A stretch of DNA of 6,628 bases from an uncultured Acinetobacter sp. (lineage in GTDB: Bacteria; Pseudomonadota; Gammaproteobacteria; Pseudomonadales; Moraxellaceae), in contig NZ_CALUDM010000156.1 of NCBI RefSeq assembly GCF_943914805.1, positions 1 to 6,628 on the forward strand. The letters are read 5' to 3'. Shown here one piece after another: positions 1-6,456 of the stretch. Numbering within the stretch: position 1 is the first letter of the stretch; the number at the start of each line of letters is the position of its first letter. The notes beneath the pieces are model-generated. The model was not told where the DNA came from, did not search any database, and worked only from the letters and a program-made list of their open reading frames with translations. Position numbers and translations under genes: made by a program.

Positions 1-16
1 CAATTTAATTGTGGGG

Positions 17-52
17 AAACTGAGCTTTAAAACTCGTGTAAAAGCTCAGTTT
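17..52. terminator. Perfect 12-bp hairpin, possible bidirectional terminator
   Basis: AAACTGAGCTTT (17-28) and AAAGCTCAGTTT (41-52) are exact inverted repeats around a 12-nt loop. It lies about 65 nt past the stop codon of the leftward lipoprotein gene, so it may end that transcript, or one entering from the left on the plus strand. The U tract is short in both directions (TTT, then CCCC on the minus strand or AATAC on the plus strand), so termination efficiency is uncertain although the hairpin itself is clear. Confidence 0.5.
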
Positions 53-117
53 AATACGCTTAAAAAAGCTTAAAAGATCGATTCAACATCAAAAATAGCG
101 TGCGAAACACAGAATAT

Positions 118-819
118 TTAATCAAAAATCTTTTGAATGGCTTGGAATGGTAATGTCACAACATCGAATGCAACGGCAAAAGGGAAGAGTACAACTTTGT
201 CCGTCGTTTTACGTCCAACCTGGGAATAATCTTTGACTTGCTCATAAGTGTAAATACTGACGCTATACGGTTTGCTGAGCGCTTTTAGTGAGGCGCTATT
301 GGTTGCATGCGGAAAAATCACGCCAGATAAGGCTAGATTAAAACAAAAACGCTGTGCTTTTAAACGTTGATCACTTGAAGTTGTACATTCTTCAGCACCA
401 TTTTCAATAAAAAATTCACGATCTTGCTTCGTGACATCTTCTGTAAGTTTGACGTATTTCAGTGGTAATGTGCCTGAGAATTTTCCATCATTTTTTGCTG
501 AATAGAACTTAAGTTCTTTATCAATTTGAATCAATTTAGGATCAAGCCCAGAAATAACTTTGACAAAGCGGGCACCGCCACTGGTCAGGATATAACTTTG
601 TTGTTGCCCAGCGATGACGATACTATCCGCAGGTAATGTGGGGATTGCTTGAGATGGTTTTCCGAAAGCGAGAACGGTGTCATTGATTAATACGTGTTGA
701 ACGTCTCGAGTACGTACGCCATCGTCTTTTTCTAAAAGGGTTTTGGTCGCACAACCTGTTATTAAAATCGTTGAAAAAAGTGTGACTGATAATGTGAATT
801 TAGATGTCATTTTATTCAT
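118..819 (-). CDS. Secreted lipoprotein of unknown function
   Basis: A 233-residue protein with a classic lipoprotein signal peptide: a basic N-terminus (MNKMTSKF), a hydrophobic core, and the lipobox LITGC, with the lipidated Cys at residue 23. The +2 residue is Ala, not Asp, which by the usual Lol sorting rule points to the outer membrane. The mature part has two further cysteines (about 145 and 159) that could form a periplasmic disulfide. Near the C-terminus (about 211-228) is a hydrophobic stretch, LFPFAVAFDVVTLPFQAI. From memory this weakly recalls the end of YceK/YidQ-type lipoproteins, but I do not assign the family. The frame stays open to a TTG at 906, but those starts lie upstream of the predicted transcription start (~843). 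ATG 819 is chosen because a GAG sits 7 nt before it; ATG 831 or 810 remain possible. It is transcribed divergently from rluA. Function is unknown. Confidence 0.85.
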   Translation of the reverse strand: MNKMTSKFTLSVTLFSTILITGCATKTLLEKDDGVRTRDVQHVLINDTVLAFGKPSQAIPTLPADSIVIAGQQQSYILTSGGARFVKVISGLDPKLIQIDKELKFYSAKNDGKFSGTLPLKYVKLTEDVTKQDREFFIENGAEECTTSSDQRLKAQRFCFNLALSGVIFPHATNSASLKALSKPYSVSIYTYEQVKDYSQVGRKTTDKVVLFPFAVAFDVVTLPFQAIQKIFD

Positions 820-849
820 ATTTTTACTCATTTTAATCAAACTTATTGT

Positions 850-878
850 TTTATAACATTTCATCATGAAAGCGTTAA
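850..878 (-). promoter_or_regulatory. Sigma-70-type promoter of the lipoprotein gene
   Basis: On the minus strand, TTAACG (plus 873-878) is followed after exactly 17 bp by TATAAA (plus 850-855). The -10 box is preceded by TGT, an extended -10 element. The predicted transcription start is near 843, giving a leader of about 24 nt to the ATG at 819. This argues against longer versions of the gene. The match was made by eye. Confidence 0.6.
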
Positions 879-906
879 GTTTATAAGTTGCCAAAAAATA
901 CAGCAA

Positions 907-1292
907 AAAAGTGCTTTATCAATAGATTATTCATTTTTTAACGCTGTGGGGTGGCAAAATGTATGATGATTCATTTTATGACAAGCTTATTATTCTCAAT
1001 CAATGCGCTAAAATTTACTTAAATCGTATATGTGTTCAATATCCTTTTTCTCTACATTTAAAATTCTAATCATCATTTGAGAGTAGGATAAATTTAAAAT
1101 GAGGATTTCATTTCAATTTTTTTGACTATAATTAAATACTGAGGGGAAGCTTGATTTGTAAAGTTTGATTAATGTAGGCAAGTGTATTGCTAAACCGATG
1201 AATAAAGCTAAAAAACCAAAAATATTCATTGTATTTTTATGTCAAGATTCATAGAATTGCTCGCTTGTTTGCACGATCAGCGGAACTGAACC
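907..1292. other. Divergent intergenic spacer between the lipoprotein gene and rluA
   Basis: A 386-bp AT-rich spacer. Besides the candidate rluA promoter at 1229-1257, it holds a consensus TATAAT at 1127-1132 with no good -35 box. Just upstream of that -10 is a small inverted repeat (AAATGA 1097-1102, TCATTT 1108-1113) that could be an operator. A 36-codon reading frame with a Shine-Dalgarno-like sequence lies at 959-1069 (see findings). I see no tRNA, recognisable riboswitch or mobile-element remnant. Confidence 0.5.
1229..1257 (+). promoter_or_regulatory. Candidate promoter of rluA
   Basis: TTGTAT (1229-1234) and TAGAAT (1252-1257) are separated by 17 bp. The -10 box matches consensus at five of six bases, but the -35 box at only three. 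Transcription would start near 1264, about 29 nt before the rluA start codon. The TATAAT at 1127-1132 is an alternative that would give a leader of roughly 150 nt. Confidence 0.4.
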
Positions 1293-1937
1293 TTGAGTAA
1301 TTTTCTAACCGAGCACCTGATACATCGTGAAGATGATTTTATGGTGATTCATAAGCCCGCAGGCATACTCACAGTTCCCGGAAAAACAGAAGACCTACAA
1401 GATTGTGTGATCAATCGCTTATTGAAAATAGAACCTAAGACTTTACTGATTCACCGTTTAGATCGAGATACTTCAGGTATTCTTGTATTCGGTTTAAGTA
1501 AATGGGGACAAAAAACCATTTCACGTCAGTTCCAAGAACGCCAAACGTCTAAAATATATCAAGCTGTGGTTGCAGGACATTTACAAGGTGAGGGGACTGT
1601 TGATATCCCTGTGATCTATGATCCTGAACATCCACCTTTACATATTGTTGATCCTTCACATAACAAACCCGCTTTGACACACTGGAAAGTTATTGAACAT
1701 TTTCAAATACAAGGACAGGCTGTAACTCGTGTTGAATTAACACCGATTACAGGGCGGTCACATCAGTTACGTGTTCATATGCAATATTTAGGTCACCCTA
1801 TTATTGGTGATACTTTATATGCAACAGCAGAACAGCAACAACTAATGCCACGGTTGTGTTTACATGCACAACAATTGAGTTTTCATCATCCTAAAACAGA
1901 GGAGCTTGTACAATTTGATTGTCCAGTTCCGTTTTAG
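1293..1937 (+). CDS. rluA: Dual-specificity 23S rRNA/tRNA pseudouridine synthase RluA
   Basis: RluA-family enzymes turn specific uridines into pseudouridine. E. coli RluA modifies U746 of 23S rRNA and U32 of several tRNAs in the cytoplasm. The 214-residue protein is close to the E. coli length (219) and has no S4 domain, which fits RluA rather than RluB/C/D. Visible motifs are the N-terminal strand DDFMVIHKPAGILTVPG (14-30), the catalytic loop HRLDRDTSG (54-62, nucleophile Asp57), and PITGRSHQLRVHMQYLGHPI (151-170). The GRSHQLRVH form and the later MPRLCLHAQQL match E. coli RluA as I remember it. Translation begins at a TTG: an in-frame TGA at 1287-1289 rules out anything further upstream, GGAA at 1282-1285 is a suitable ribosome binding site, and the next ATG (1341) would cut into the first conserved strand. 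rapA follows in the same direction after 141 bp. Confidence 0.93.
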   Translation: MSNFLTEHLIHREDDFMVIHKPAGILTVPGKTEDLQDCVINRLLKIEPKTLLIHRLDRDTSGILVFGLSKWGQKTISRQFQERQTSKIYQAVVAGHLQGEGTVDIPVIYDPEHPPLHIVDPSHNKPALTHWKVIEHFQIQGQAVTRVELTPITGRSHQLRVHMQYLGHPIIGDTLYATAEQQQLMPRLCLHAQQLSFHHPKTEELVQFDCPVPF

Positions 1938-1963
1938 TTCAAATTTTTAAATAGATCGTGAAA

Positions 1964-1987
1964 AAAGCTCAGAATTTAGTGAGCTTT
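1964..1987 (+). terminator. Hairpin after rluA, weak terminator candidate
   Basis: AAAGCTCA (1964-1971) and TGAGCTTT (1980-1987) form an 8-bp perfect stem with an 8-nt loop, starting 26 nt after the rluA stop. No T-run follows beyond the TTT of the stem, so it may only attenuate read-through into rapA, or protect the rluA 3' end. The stem core matches the hairpins at 17-52 and 4981-5002. Confidence 0.45.
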
Positions 1988-2014
1988 ATGTCAAAAAGTA
2001 TTGCGTAAAGACGG

Positions 2015-2020
2015 TATACT
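2015..2020 (+). promoter_or_regulatory. Candidate -10 box of rapA
   Basis: TATACT matches the -10 consensus at five of six bases and lies 58 bp before the rapA start codon. No convincing -35 hexamer stands at 16-18 bp upstream (only CAAAAA-type sequence), so an activator or read-through from rluA may be needed. An inverted repeat at 2021-2049 begins directly after the box and would overlap the predicted start near 2027. Confidence 0.4.
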
Positions 2021-2049
2021 TTGTTCAAATATTCTCCTGATTTGAGCAA
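2021..2049 (+). repeat. Inverted repeat between the rapA -10 box and its ribosome binding site
   Basis: TTGTTCAAAT (2021-2030) and ATTTGAGCAA (2040-2049) pair over 10 bp with a single mismatch that becomes a G-U wobble in RNA; the 9-nt loop is ATTCTCCTG. As DNA it overlaps the predicted rapA transcription start, where a repressor site would be expected. As RNA the whole stem could form only in read-through transcripts from rluA. No regulator is identified. Confidence 0.5.
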
Positions 2050-2078
2050 CTGTGTTTCGGTCCTAACTTGAGATAAAG

Positions 2079-4916
2079 GTGGAAAAATTGCAACAATTTG
2101 CTATAGGTCAACGTTGGTTATCAGACACAGAAACTGAATTAGGTTTAGGTGTGCTGATTGATGTCGATGAACGTTCAATTAGTATTCTCTTTCCGAAAAG
2201 TGATGAAACTCGTGTCTATGCACGTAATAACGCACCTCTATCTCGTATTGTCTTCAATGTAAATGATGAAGTTCAAGACCAAGAAGGCAATAAATGGACT
2301 GTTGAATCATTTGATGATCGCAATGGTGTGATTCGTTATAACGTGATTCGCACACTGGAAAATGGTGAGCAAGAGCGTAAAGCACTGAATGAAACACGTA
2401 TCGGTGCGCAAATCCAATTGTCAAAGCCTTTAGAGCGTTTGCTTGCAAGCCAAATCGACTATAAAGAATGGTATGACTTACGTATTGAAGCCATGCAAAT
2501 GCAAGCCAATATGCAAACTTCGCCATTGCGTGGTTTGGTTGGCGCACGTGTCGGTTTAATTCCACATCAACTTTATATTGCACATGAAGTCGGTAAGCGT
2601 TTTGCACCACGTGTTTTACTTGCAGATGAAGTGGGTTTAGGTAAAACCATTGAAGCTGGATTGATTATCCATCAACAACTCAAAACAGGTCGTTCTGAGC
2701 GCATTCTGATTCTCGTACCTGATTCATTGCAATATCAATGGATGATTGAAATGCGCCGTCGTTTCAATCTGAACTTCTCATTGTTTGATTTGACACGTAC
2801 CGCTTCGATTAAAGAACATGATCCTGAATTAAATCCATTCTTAACTGAACAATGCATCATTGCTTCAGTGGATCTGATGATTGACCATGATGATTTACGT
2901 GAGCAAGCACTTGAAGCTGGTTTTGATCTTCTCGTTGTCGATGAAGCACATCATTTGATGTGGAGCGAAGAAGAAGGTGGTAATGACCGTTATGACCTTG
3001 TTGAAGAACTTGCTGAAAAAACCGAAGGTGTATTGTTATTAACGGCAACACCTGAACAATTGGGCGTAGAAAGTCATTTCGCACGTTTGCGTTTACTTGA
3101 TCCACAACGTTTTAGTTCTTTAGAGCGTTTCTTGGATGAAGAAGAGCAATATCATCATACTGCTAAAATTGCTGAAGTATTGATGTCTGATCTTCCACTT
3201 GAAGCAGAACATTTAGTTGCAGTAGAAAAATTACTCGGTCATCCAATTGAAGACCAACCAGAACACCGTTTCCGTGCGATTCATGAACTTTTAGATCGTC
3301 ATGGTACTGGACGTATTCTGTTCCGTAATACACGTGAAGCGATTCAAGGTTTCCCTGGTCGTGACTGTCAGCCTGCGCCATTACCTGCACCAGAGAACTG
3401 GTCTAAAGATGGTAAATTACGTGAGCAAATGTGGCCTGAAGAAGCACAACTTGATGGTGCTTGGATGGAAACTGATCCACGTGTGACGTGGTTGATGGAA
3501 AGATTACGTACAGATTTAAAACATCATAAAGTATTGTTGATTGCACGTAGTGGCCCAGTGGTTGAAGCTTTGGAAAATGCTCTACGTATCCACGCAGGTA
3601 TTCGTACAGCGATGTTCCATGAAGGCATGAGCTTATTGGAACGTGACCAAGCTGCTGCTTATTTTGCTGAAGACTCTTATGGTGCACAGATTTTATTGTG
3701 TTCTGAAATTGGTTCTGAAGGTCGTAACTTCCAATTTGCATCTAATCTAGTGTTGTTCGATTTACCTGCCAATCCAGATGTATTAGAGCAACGTATTGGT
3801 CGTTTAGATCGTATTGGTCAAGAAAACCGTATTCAAATTCATGTGCCGTATTTGTTAGGAACAGCACAAGAACGTATGTTCCGTTGGTATAACGAAGCGT
3901 TGAATATTTTCAGCAGTATTTCTCCAACGGCTCAAACGCTTCAAGAAAACTTTATTCTTGATTTAAAAGAATGTTTATTGACAGATAAAGGTCAAGAGTT
4001 TGAAGAGCTACTTGAAGCGGTTAATGTGCAACGTCAAGCGCTTGAAAATGAGTTGCAAGAAGGTCGTGATCGTTTATTAGAATACAATTCATGTCGTCCA
4101 ATGGTTGCACAAGAAATTGTGACAGCGCTTGAAGATTATGATGACAATACTTTATTGCCAATGTTTATGAAGCGTTTCATGGCGGCAACGAATATTGATT
4201 TTGATGAACAAAGTAACGGAACAGTGATCATCAAACCGACGGATCAAATGCAAGTTCAAGGCTTGGATATTGATGAAGAAGGGATGACGGCGACTTTCTA
4301 TCGTGATCAAGCTCAGATTCGTGAAGATGCTCAGTATTTAACACTTGAGCATCCATTTACTGAAAGTGTGATGGAAATTATTCGCACACAATCTTTTGGT
4401 AGTACCAATGTCGCAATTCTTAAAACCAATGCTTTAAAACAAGGCACAATCTTGTTAGAAGTGTGGTTTAAAGTTGATGTTGTAGCACCGAAAGCATTGA
4501 ATTTACCTTCAAGCTTGCCGACACAATTGATCCGTGTATTGTTGACTGAAAATGGTCAAGATATTACTGCGAAGCTTGATCCTGAAATCATCAAACCGTA
4601 TTTGCATCACTTGGATAGCAACAGCTGTCGCCAAGTGGTTAAAGCACGTCGTGAAGTGGTTGAAGCACGTTATGCGCAAGCGTTGGATATTGCCAAAGGT
4701 GCATTGCCGACTTTACGTGAACAGGCAAAAGAGATTTATGGAAGCAAATGGCAATATGAAATTGACCGTTTAACTTACTTAAAACAATTTAATCCAAGTA
4801 TTCGTGCTGATGAAATTGAGCGCTTACAGAAATTCCAAAAAGAAGGTTTAGGCTTATTGGATGGATTATCTGTAACACCAGAAGCCATTCAGATTTTAGT
4901 TGTGGTTAAACCTTAA
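2079..4916 (+). CDS. rapA: RNA polymerase-associated ATP-dependent helicase-like protein RapA
   Basis: RapA (HepA) is a Swi2/Snf2-family ATPase that binds core RNA polymerase and helps it recycle from stalled or post-termination complexes. The 945 residues span the full family layout. Residues 1-115 are the Tudor-like N-terminal domain (IGQRWLSDTETELGLG, 9-24). The first RecA lobe carries Walker A DEVGLGKT (183-190), the DEAH box (288-291) and motif III LLTATPEQLG (320-329). The second lobe carries EIGSEGRNFQFA (543-554) and the arginine-finger motif QRIGRLDRIGQ (571-581). The family C-terminal region follows to VVVKP. It is 23 residues shorter than E. coli RapA, mostly in the linker near 425-465. 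All catalytic motifs are intact. The start shown is GTG, with GAG 6 nt upstream and an in-frame TAA at 2064-2066. A TTG at 2088 has a better Shine-Dalgarno (AAGGTGG, 5 nt away) and would give MQQFAIGQRW, closer to E. coli MPFTLGQRW, so the true start may be there. Confidence 0.96.
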   Translation: MEKLQQFAIGQRWLSDTETELGLGVLIDVDERSISILFPKSDETRVYARNNAPLSRIVFNVNDEVQDQEGNKWTVESFDDRNGVIRYNVIRTLENGEQERKALNETRIGAQIQLSKPLERLLASQIDYKEWYDLRIEAMQMQANMQTSPLRGLVGARVGLIPHQLYIAHEVGKRFAPRVLLADEVGLGKTIEAGLIIHQQLKTGRSERILILVPDSLQYQWMIEMRRRFNLNFSLFDLTRTASIKEHDPELNPFLTEQCIIASVDLMIDHDDLREQALEAGFDLLVVDEAHHLMWSEEEGGNDRYDLVEELAEKTEGVLLLTATPEQLGVESHFARLRLLDPQRFSSLERFLDEEEQYHHTAKIAEVLMSDLPLEAEHLVAVEKLLGHPIEDQPEHRFRAIHELLDRHGTGRILFRNTREAIQGFPGRDCQPAPLPAPENWSKDGKLREQMWPEEAQLDGAWMETDPRVTWLMERLRTDLKHHKVLLIARSGPVVEALENALRIHAGIRTAMFHEGMSLLERDQAAAYFAEDSYGAQILLCSEIGSEGRNFQFASNLVLFDLPANPDVLEQRIGRLDRIGQENRIQIHVPYLLGTAQERMFRWYNEALNIFSSISPTAQTLQENFILDLKECLLTDKGQEFEELLEAVNVQRQALENELQEGRDRLLEYNSCRPMVAQEIVTALEDYDDNTLLPMFMKRFMAATNIDFDEQSNGTVIIKPTDQMQVQGLDIDEEGMTATFYRDQAQIREDAQYLTLEHPFTESVMEIIRTQSFGSTNVAILKTNALKQGTILLEVWFKVDVVAPKALNLPSSLPTQLIRVLLTENGQDITAKLDPEIIKPYLHHLDSNSCRQVVKARREVVEARYAQALDIAKGALPTLREQAKEIYGSKWQYEIDRLTYLKQFNPSIRADEIERLQKFQKEGLGLLDGLSVTPEAIQILVVVKP

Positions 4917-4980
4917 TTTATCCACATACTTAATCTAATTCTGAACGAATTAGAACGTTTTCAGAAAAAATTTAAAAAGC

Positions 4981-5009
4981 AAAAGCTCCTTAGGGAGCTT
5001 TTATTTTTT
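4981..5009. terminator. Bidirectional rho-independent terminator between rapA and the transporter gene
   Basis: AAAAGCTCC (4981-4989) pairs perfectly with GGAGCTTTT (4994-5002) around a TTAG tetraloop. On the plus strand the stem runs into TTTTATTTTTT, a strong U tract ending rapA 65 nt past its stop. On the minus strand the same stem is followed by GCTTTTTAAATTTTTT, so it can also end the leftward transporter transcript. Sharing one terminator fits the convergent arrangement. Confidence 0.9.
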
Positions 5010-5147
5010 CATCACTTAGATCATTTATCATCCATCTAAGAATCTTCCCTAACCCTGAGCCATTTATGGCACAAGGATAAAGAGGGGAACTATTGAGGAT
5101 TTAAAAAGGTGTAACTGATCAGCATTAGTTCTTTGGGAATTTTTTTC

Positions 5148-6164
5148 TTAAATCATCTTCGCTTCTTTCAATTCCAACTTGATATAGGCATAGAAAATAG
5201 GCGCAACGATCAAGCCTGCAAGTCCGAAAATAGATTCAAATACCAACATGGCCAATAAAACTTCCCATGAGGCTGCATGGATTTTTGTGCCTATGATTTT
5301 GGCATTGATAAAATATTCAAGCTTATGAATGAAGATAAGATAGATCAATGCAATTCCCGCAATGCTTACGGAAATGGTTAGACCTGTAACCACAATAATA
5401 GAATTGGAAATTAAATTTCCTACAATTGGGATCAAGCCAAAAATAAAAGTCAAAATCACCAAAGTATTGGCAAAGGGCAGGTGTATGCCAAAAATCGGCA
5501 ATAAAATGTGTGAGAAGACGATGAATAGTCCCGTATTAATCAAAGAAATCTTAAATTGAGCGAATACGACGTTTTTAAAAGAAATCGATAAATTCTCAAT
5601 GCGCTGAATCATGGCTTGTTTAAACACAGGATGTTCAGGTGCTTTATGCAAACGGTTTAATGAAACCAAGATGCCGATAATCGAACCAATCAGCATTGTG
5701 GCAAGATTATGGATGAAATCTGTGCCTGTATGCTTGAGTGTAGATAAATTGTCTTTCATCAGAGCCAGTGTCTGATCTTTAAGTTCAGGTAAAGTATAAG
5801 GAATAAATCCTGGGATATATTGTGCAATTTCAAGCTGGAGTTTTTGTAGCGTCGCATCAATTTGCAAACTTAATCCGTTGATTCCAGAGCCTTGAACATC
5901 GTGCTGCATAAAACTGACAAGACTGGTAATTGCAAAAGTAATCAATGTGACGATGAGAATGCCCAGAATGACGCTGATGGTGAGTCTAGCGCGTTGTCCG
6001 TCGATATATCTTTCAGTGATTGTGCCCAGACTATTAATAATTTCATAAATGACAAAACCAGCGAAAAAACTTGCAAGTAGGTGTAATGGAATCATTAAAA
6101 TCAAAGCGATTAACATGATGATATAACTTGCGAGAATACTTTGACGCTCATTCAGTAGGTTCAT
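5148..6164 (-). CDS. AI-2E family transporter (PerM-like membrane protein)
   Basis: A polytopic inner-membrane protein of the AI-2E/UPF0118/PerM family. Members export varied small molecules or ions (E. coli TqsA is linked to autoinducer-2, some others to Na+/H+ exchange); the substrate here cannot be read from sequence. The 338 residues have hydrophobic segments near 9-26, 29-47, 62-85, 150-168, 205-227, 233-251, 254-278 and 300-327. The long, less hydrophobic loop between the third and fourth is typical of the family. Conserved features are FGLIPIVGNLIS (242-253), the amphipathic HKLEYFINAKIIG (280-292), and the end FGLAGLIVAPIFYAYIK. A glutamate (about 310, VFESIFG) lies inside the last hydrophobic hairpin. 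The start is uncertain: ATG 6164 has GGA 7 nt upstream, while a TTG at 6239 would add 25 polar residues (363 in all) with no clear ribosome site and only ~11 nt after the candidate promoter. The gene converges on rapA. Confidence 0.88.
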   Translation of the reverse strand: MNLLNERQSILASYIIMLIALILMIPLHLLASFFAGFVIYEIINSLGTITERYIDGQRARLTISVILGILIVTLITFAITSLVSFMQHDVQGSGINGLSLQIDATLQKLQLEIAQYIPGFIPYTLPELKDQTLALMKDNLSTLKHTGTDFIHNLATMLIGSIIGILVSLNRLHKAPEHPVFKQAMIQRIENLSISFKNVVFAQFKISLINTGLFIVFSHILLPIFGIHLPFANTLVILTFIFGLIPIVGNLISNSIIVVTGLTISVSIAGIALIYLIFIHKLEYFINAKIIGTKIHAASWEVLLAMLVFESIFGLAGLIVAPIFYAYIKLELKEAKMI

Positions 6165-6256
6165 TGAATTATCCAATTCGTTTGGCGCTGTAGGGTTGTA
6201 ATGATTGTTATTGATTTGATCATTGAAGACATTTTTCAATTCTAGGCTTTTTTTTA

Positions 6257-6262
6257 TTTATA
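6257..6262 (-). promoter_or_regulatory. Possible -10 box of the transporter gene
   Basis: On the minus strand TATAAA (followed by T) lies upstream of the gene. The hexamer 17 bp further upstream (ATTTAA) is a poor -35 box. If real, transcription starts near 6250, which leaves almost no leader for the TTG at 6239 and about 85 nt for the ATG at 6164. The surrounding sequence is so AT-rich that this may be chance. Confidence 0.3.
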
Positions 6263-6326
6263 GTGTGAAATACTTAAAATTAAATGAATACTTTTTTTGA
6301 TGATGTGAATTATCAATATTACAGAC

Positions 6327-6361
6327 AAAAAAAGGCTGATGAACATGTGCAGTTCATCAGC
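6327..6361 (-). terminator. Strong rho-independent terminator on the minus strand
   Basis: On the minus strand GCTGATGAAC (6361-6352 region) pairs perfectly over 10 bp with GTTCATCAGC (6344-6335), around the 7-nt loop TGCACAT. It is followed by C and then seven T's (6333-6327). The plus strand has no T-run after the stem, so the direction is clear. It stops transcripts coming from the right, before the transporter gene, although no protein gene lies between it and the window edge. Confidence 0.85.
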
Positions 6362-6437
6362 AAAAAGGGACTTGATCGCATTTTATGCAATAGATAAACA
6401 GGGCGTATAACGCTCAGTTAAATAAAGAGACCAAGTC
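6327..6437 (-). ncRNA. Candidate structured RNA ending in a terminator (small RNA or leader)
   Basis: Read on the minus strand, GACTTGGTC (plus 6429-6437) and GATCAAGTC (plus 6369-6377) pair over 9 bp with one G-U wobble. They enclose two hairpins: GCGT-TAT-ACGC (6413-6403) and GCAT-AAA-ATGC (6388-6378). The second abuts the closing stem and could stack on it, giving a three-way junction. The terminator stem follows 7 nt later. The closing-stem wobble is an A-C mismatch on the plus strand, which with the terminator favours the minus strand. Against this, the short hairpin stems are AT-rich, no clear promoter is visible upstream, and I do not recognise the element as a known RNA family. The 5' end is a guess; a further hairpin at 6457-6484 may belong to it. 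Confidence 0.35.
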
Positions 6438-6456
6438 TAAAAAAATTCATTTTTAA

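Noticed and set aside
820..906. 29-residue N-terminal extension of the lipoprotein
   Set aside because: It would begin at TTG 906, upstream of the predicted promoter (850-878), and would put extra residues ahead of an otherwise complete lipoprotein signal peptide.
1198..1254. 18-codon frame upstream of rluA (MNKAKKPKIFIVFLCQDS) as a leader peptide
   Set aside because: No Shine-Dalgarno sequence precedes it, and it overlaps the candidate rluA promoter at 1229-1257; length is expected by chance.
2254..2610. 118-codon frame on the minus strand within rapA
   Set aside because: It lies wholly antisense to the strongly conserved N-terminal and Walker A region of RapA; its composition (rich in His, Tyr, Leu) is what the reverse complement of this gene gives, and no ribosome site or domain is seen.
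3403..3741. 112-codon frame on the minus strand within rapA
   Set aside because: Antisense to the second RecA lobe of RapA, with no recognisable motif; open only because of the sense-strand codon bias. The same holds for 2857-3105 and 3163-3390.
4552..4773. 73-codon frame on the plus strand within rapA
   Set aside because: Out-of-frame reading of the RapA C-terminus; its repeated KWLKHV segment is only the shifted reading of the 21-bp repeat at 4635-4676.
5362..5559. 65-codon plus-strand frame inside the transporter gene, and a similar one at 5892-6080
   Set aside because: Both are antisense to membrane segments of a clear AI-2E family gene; no independent evidence of coding.
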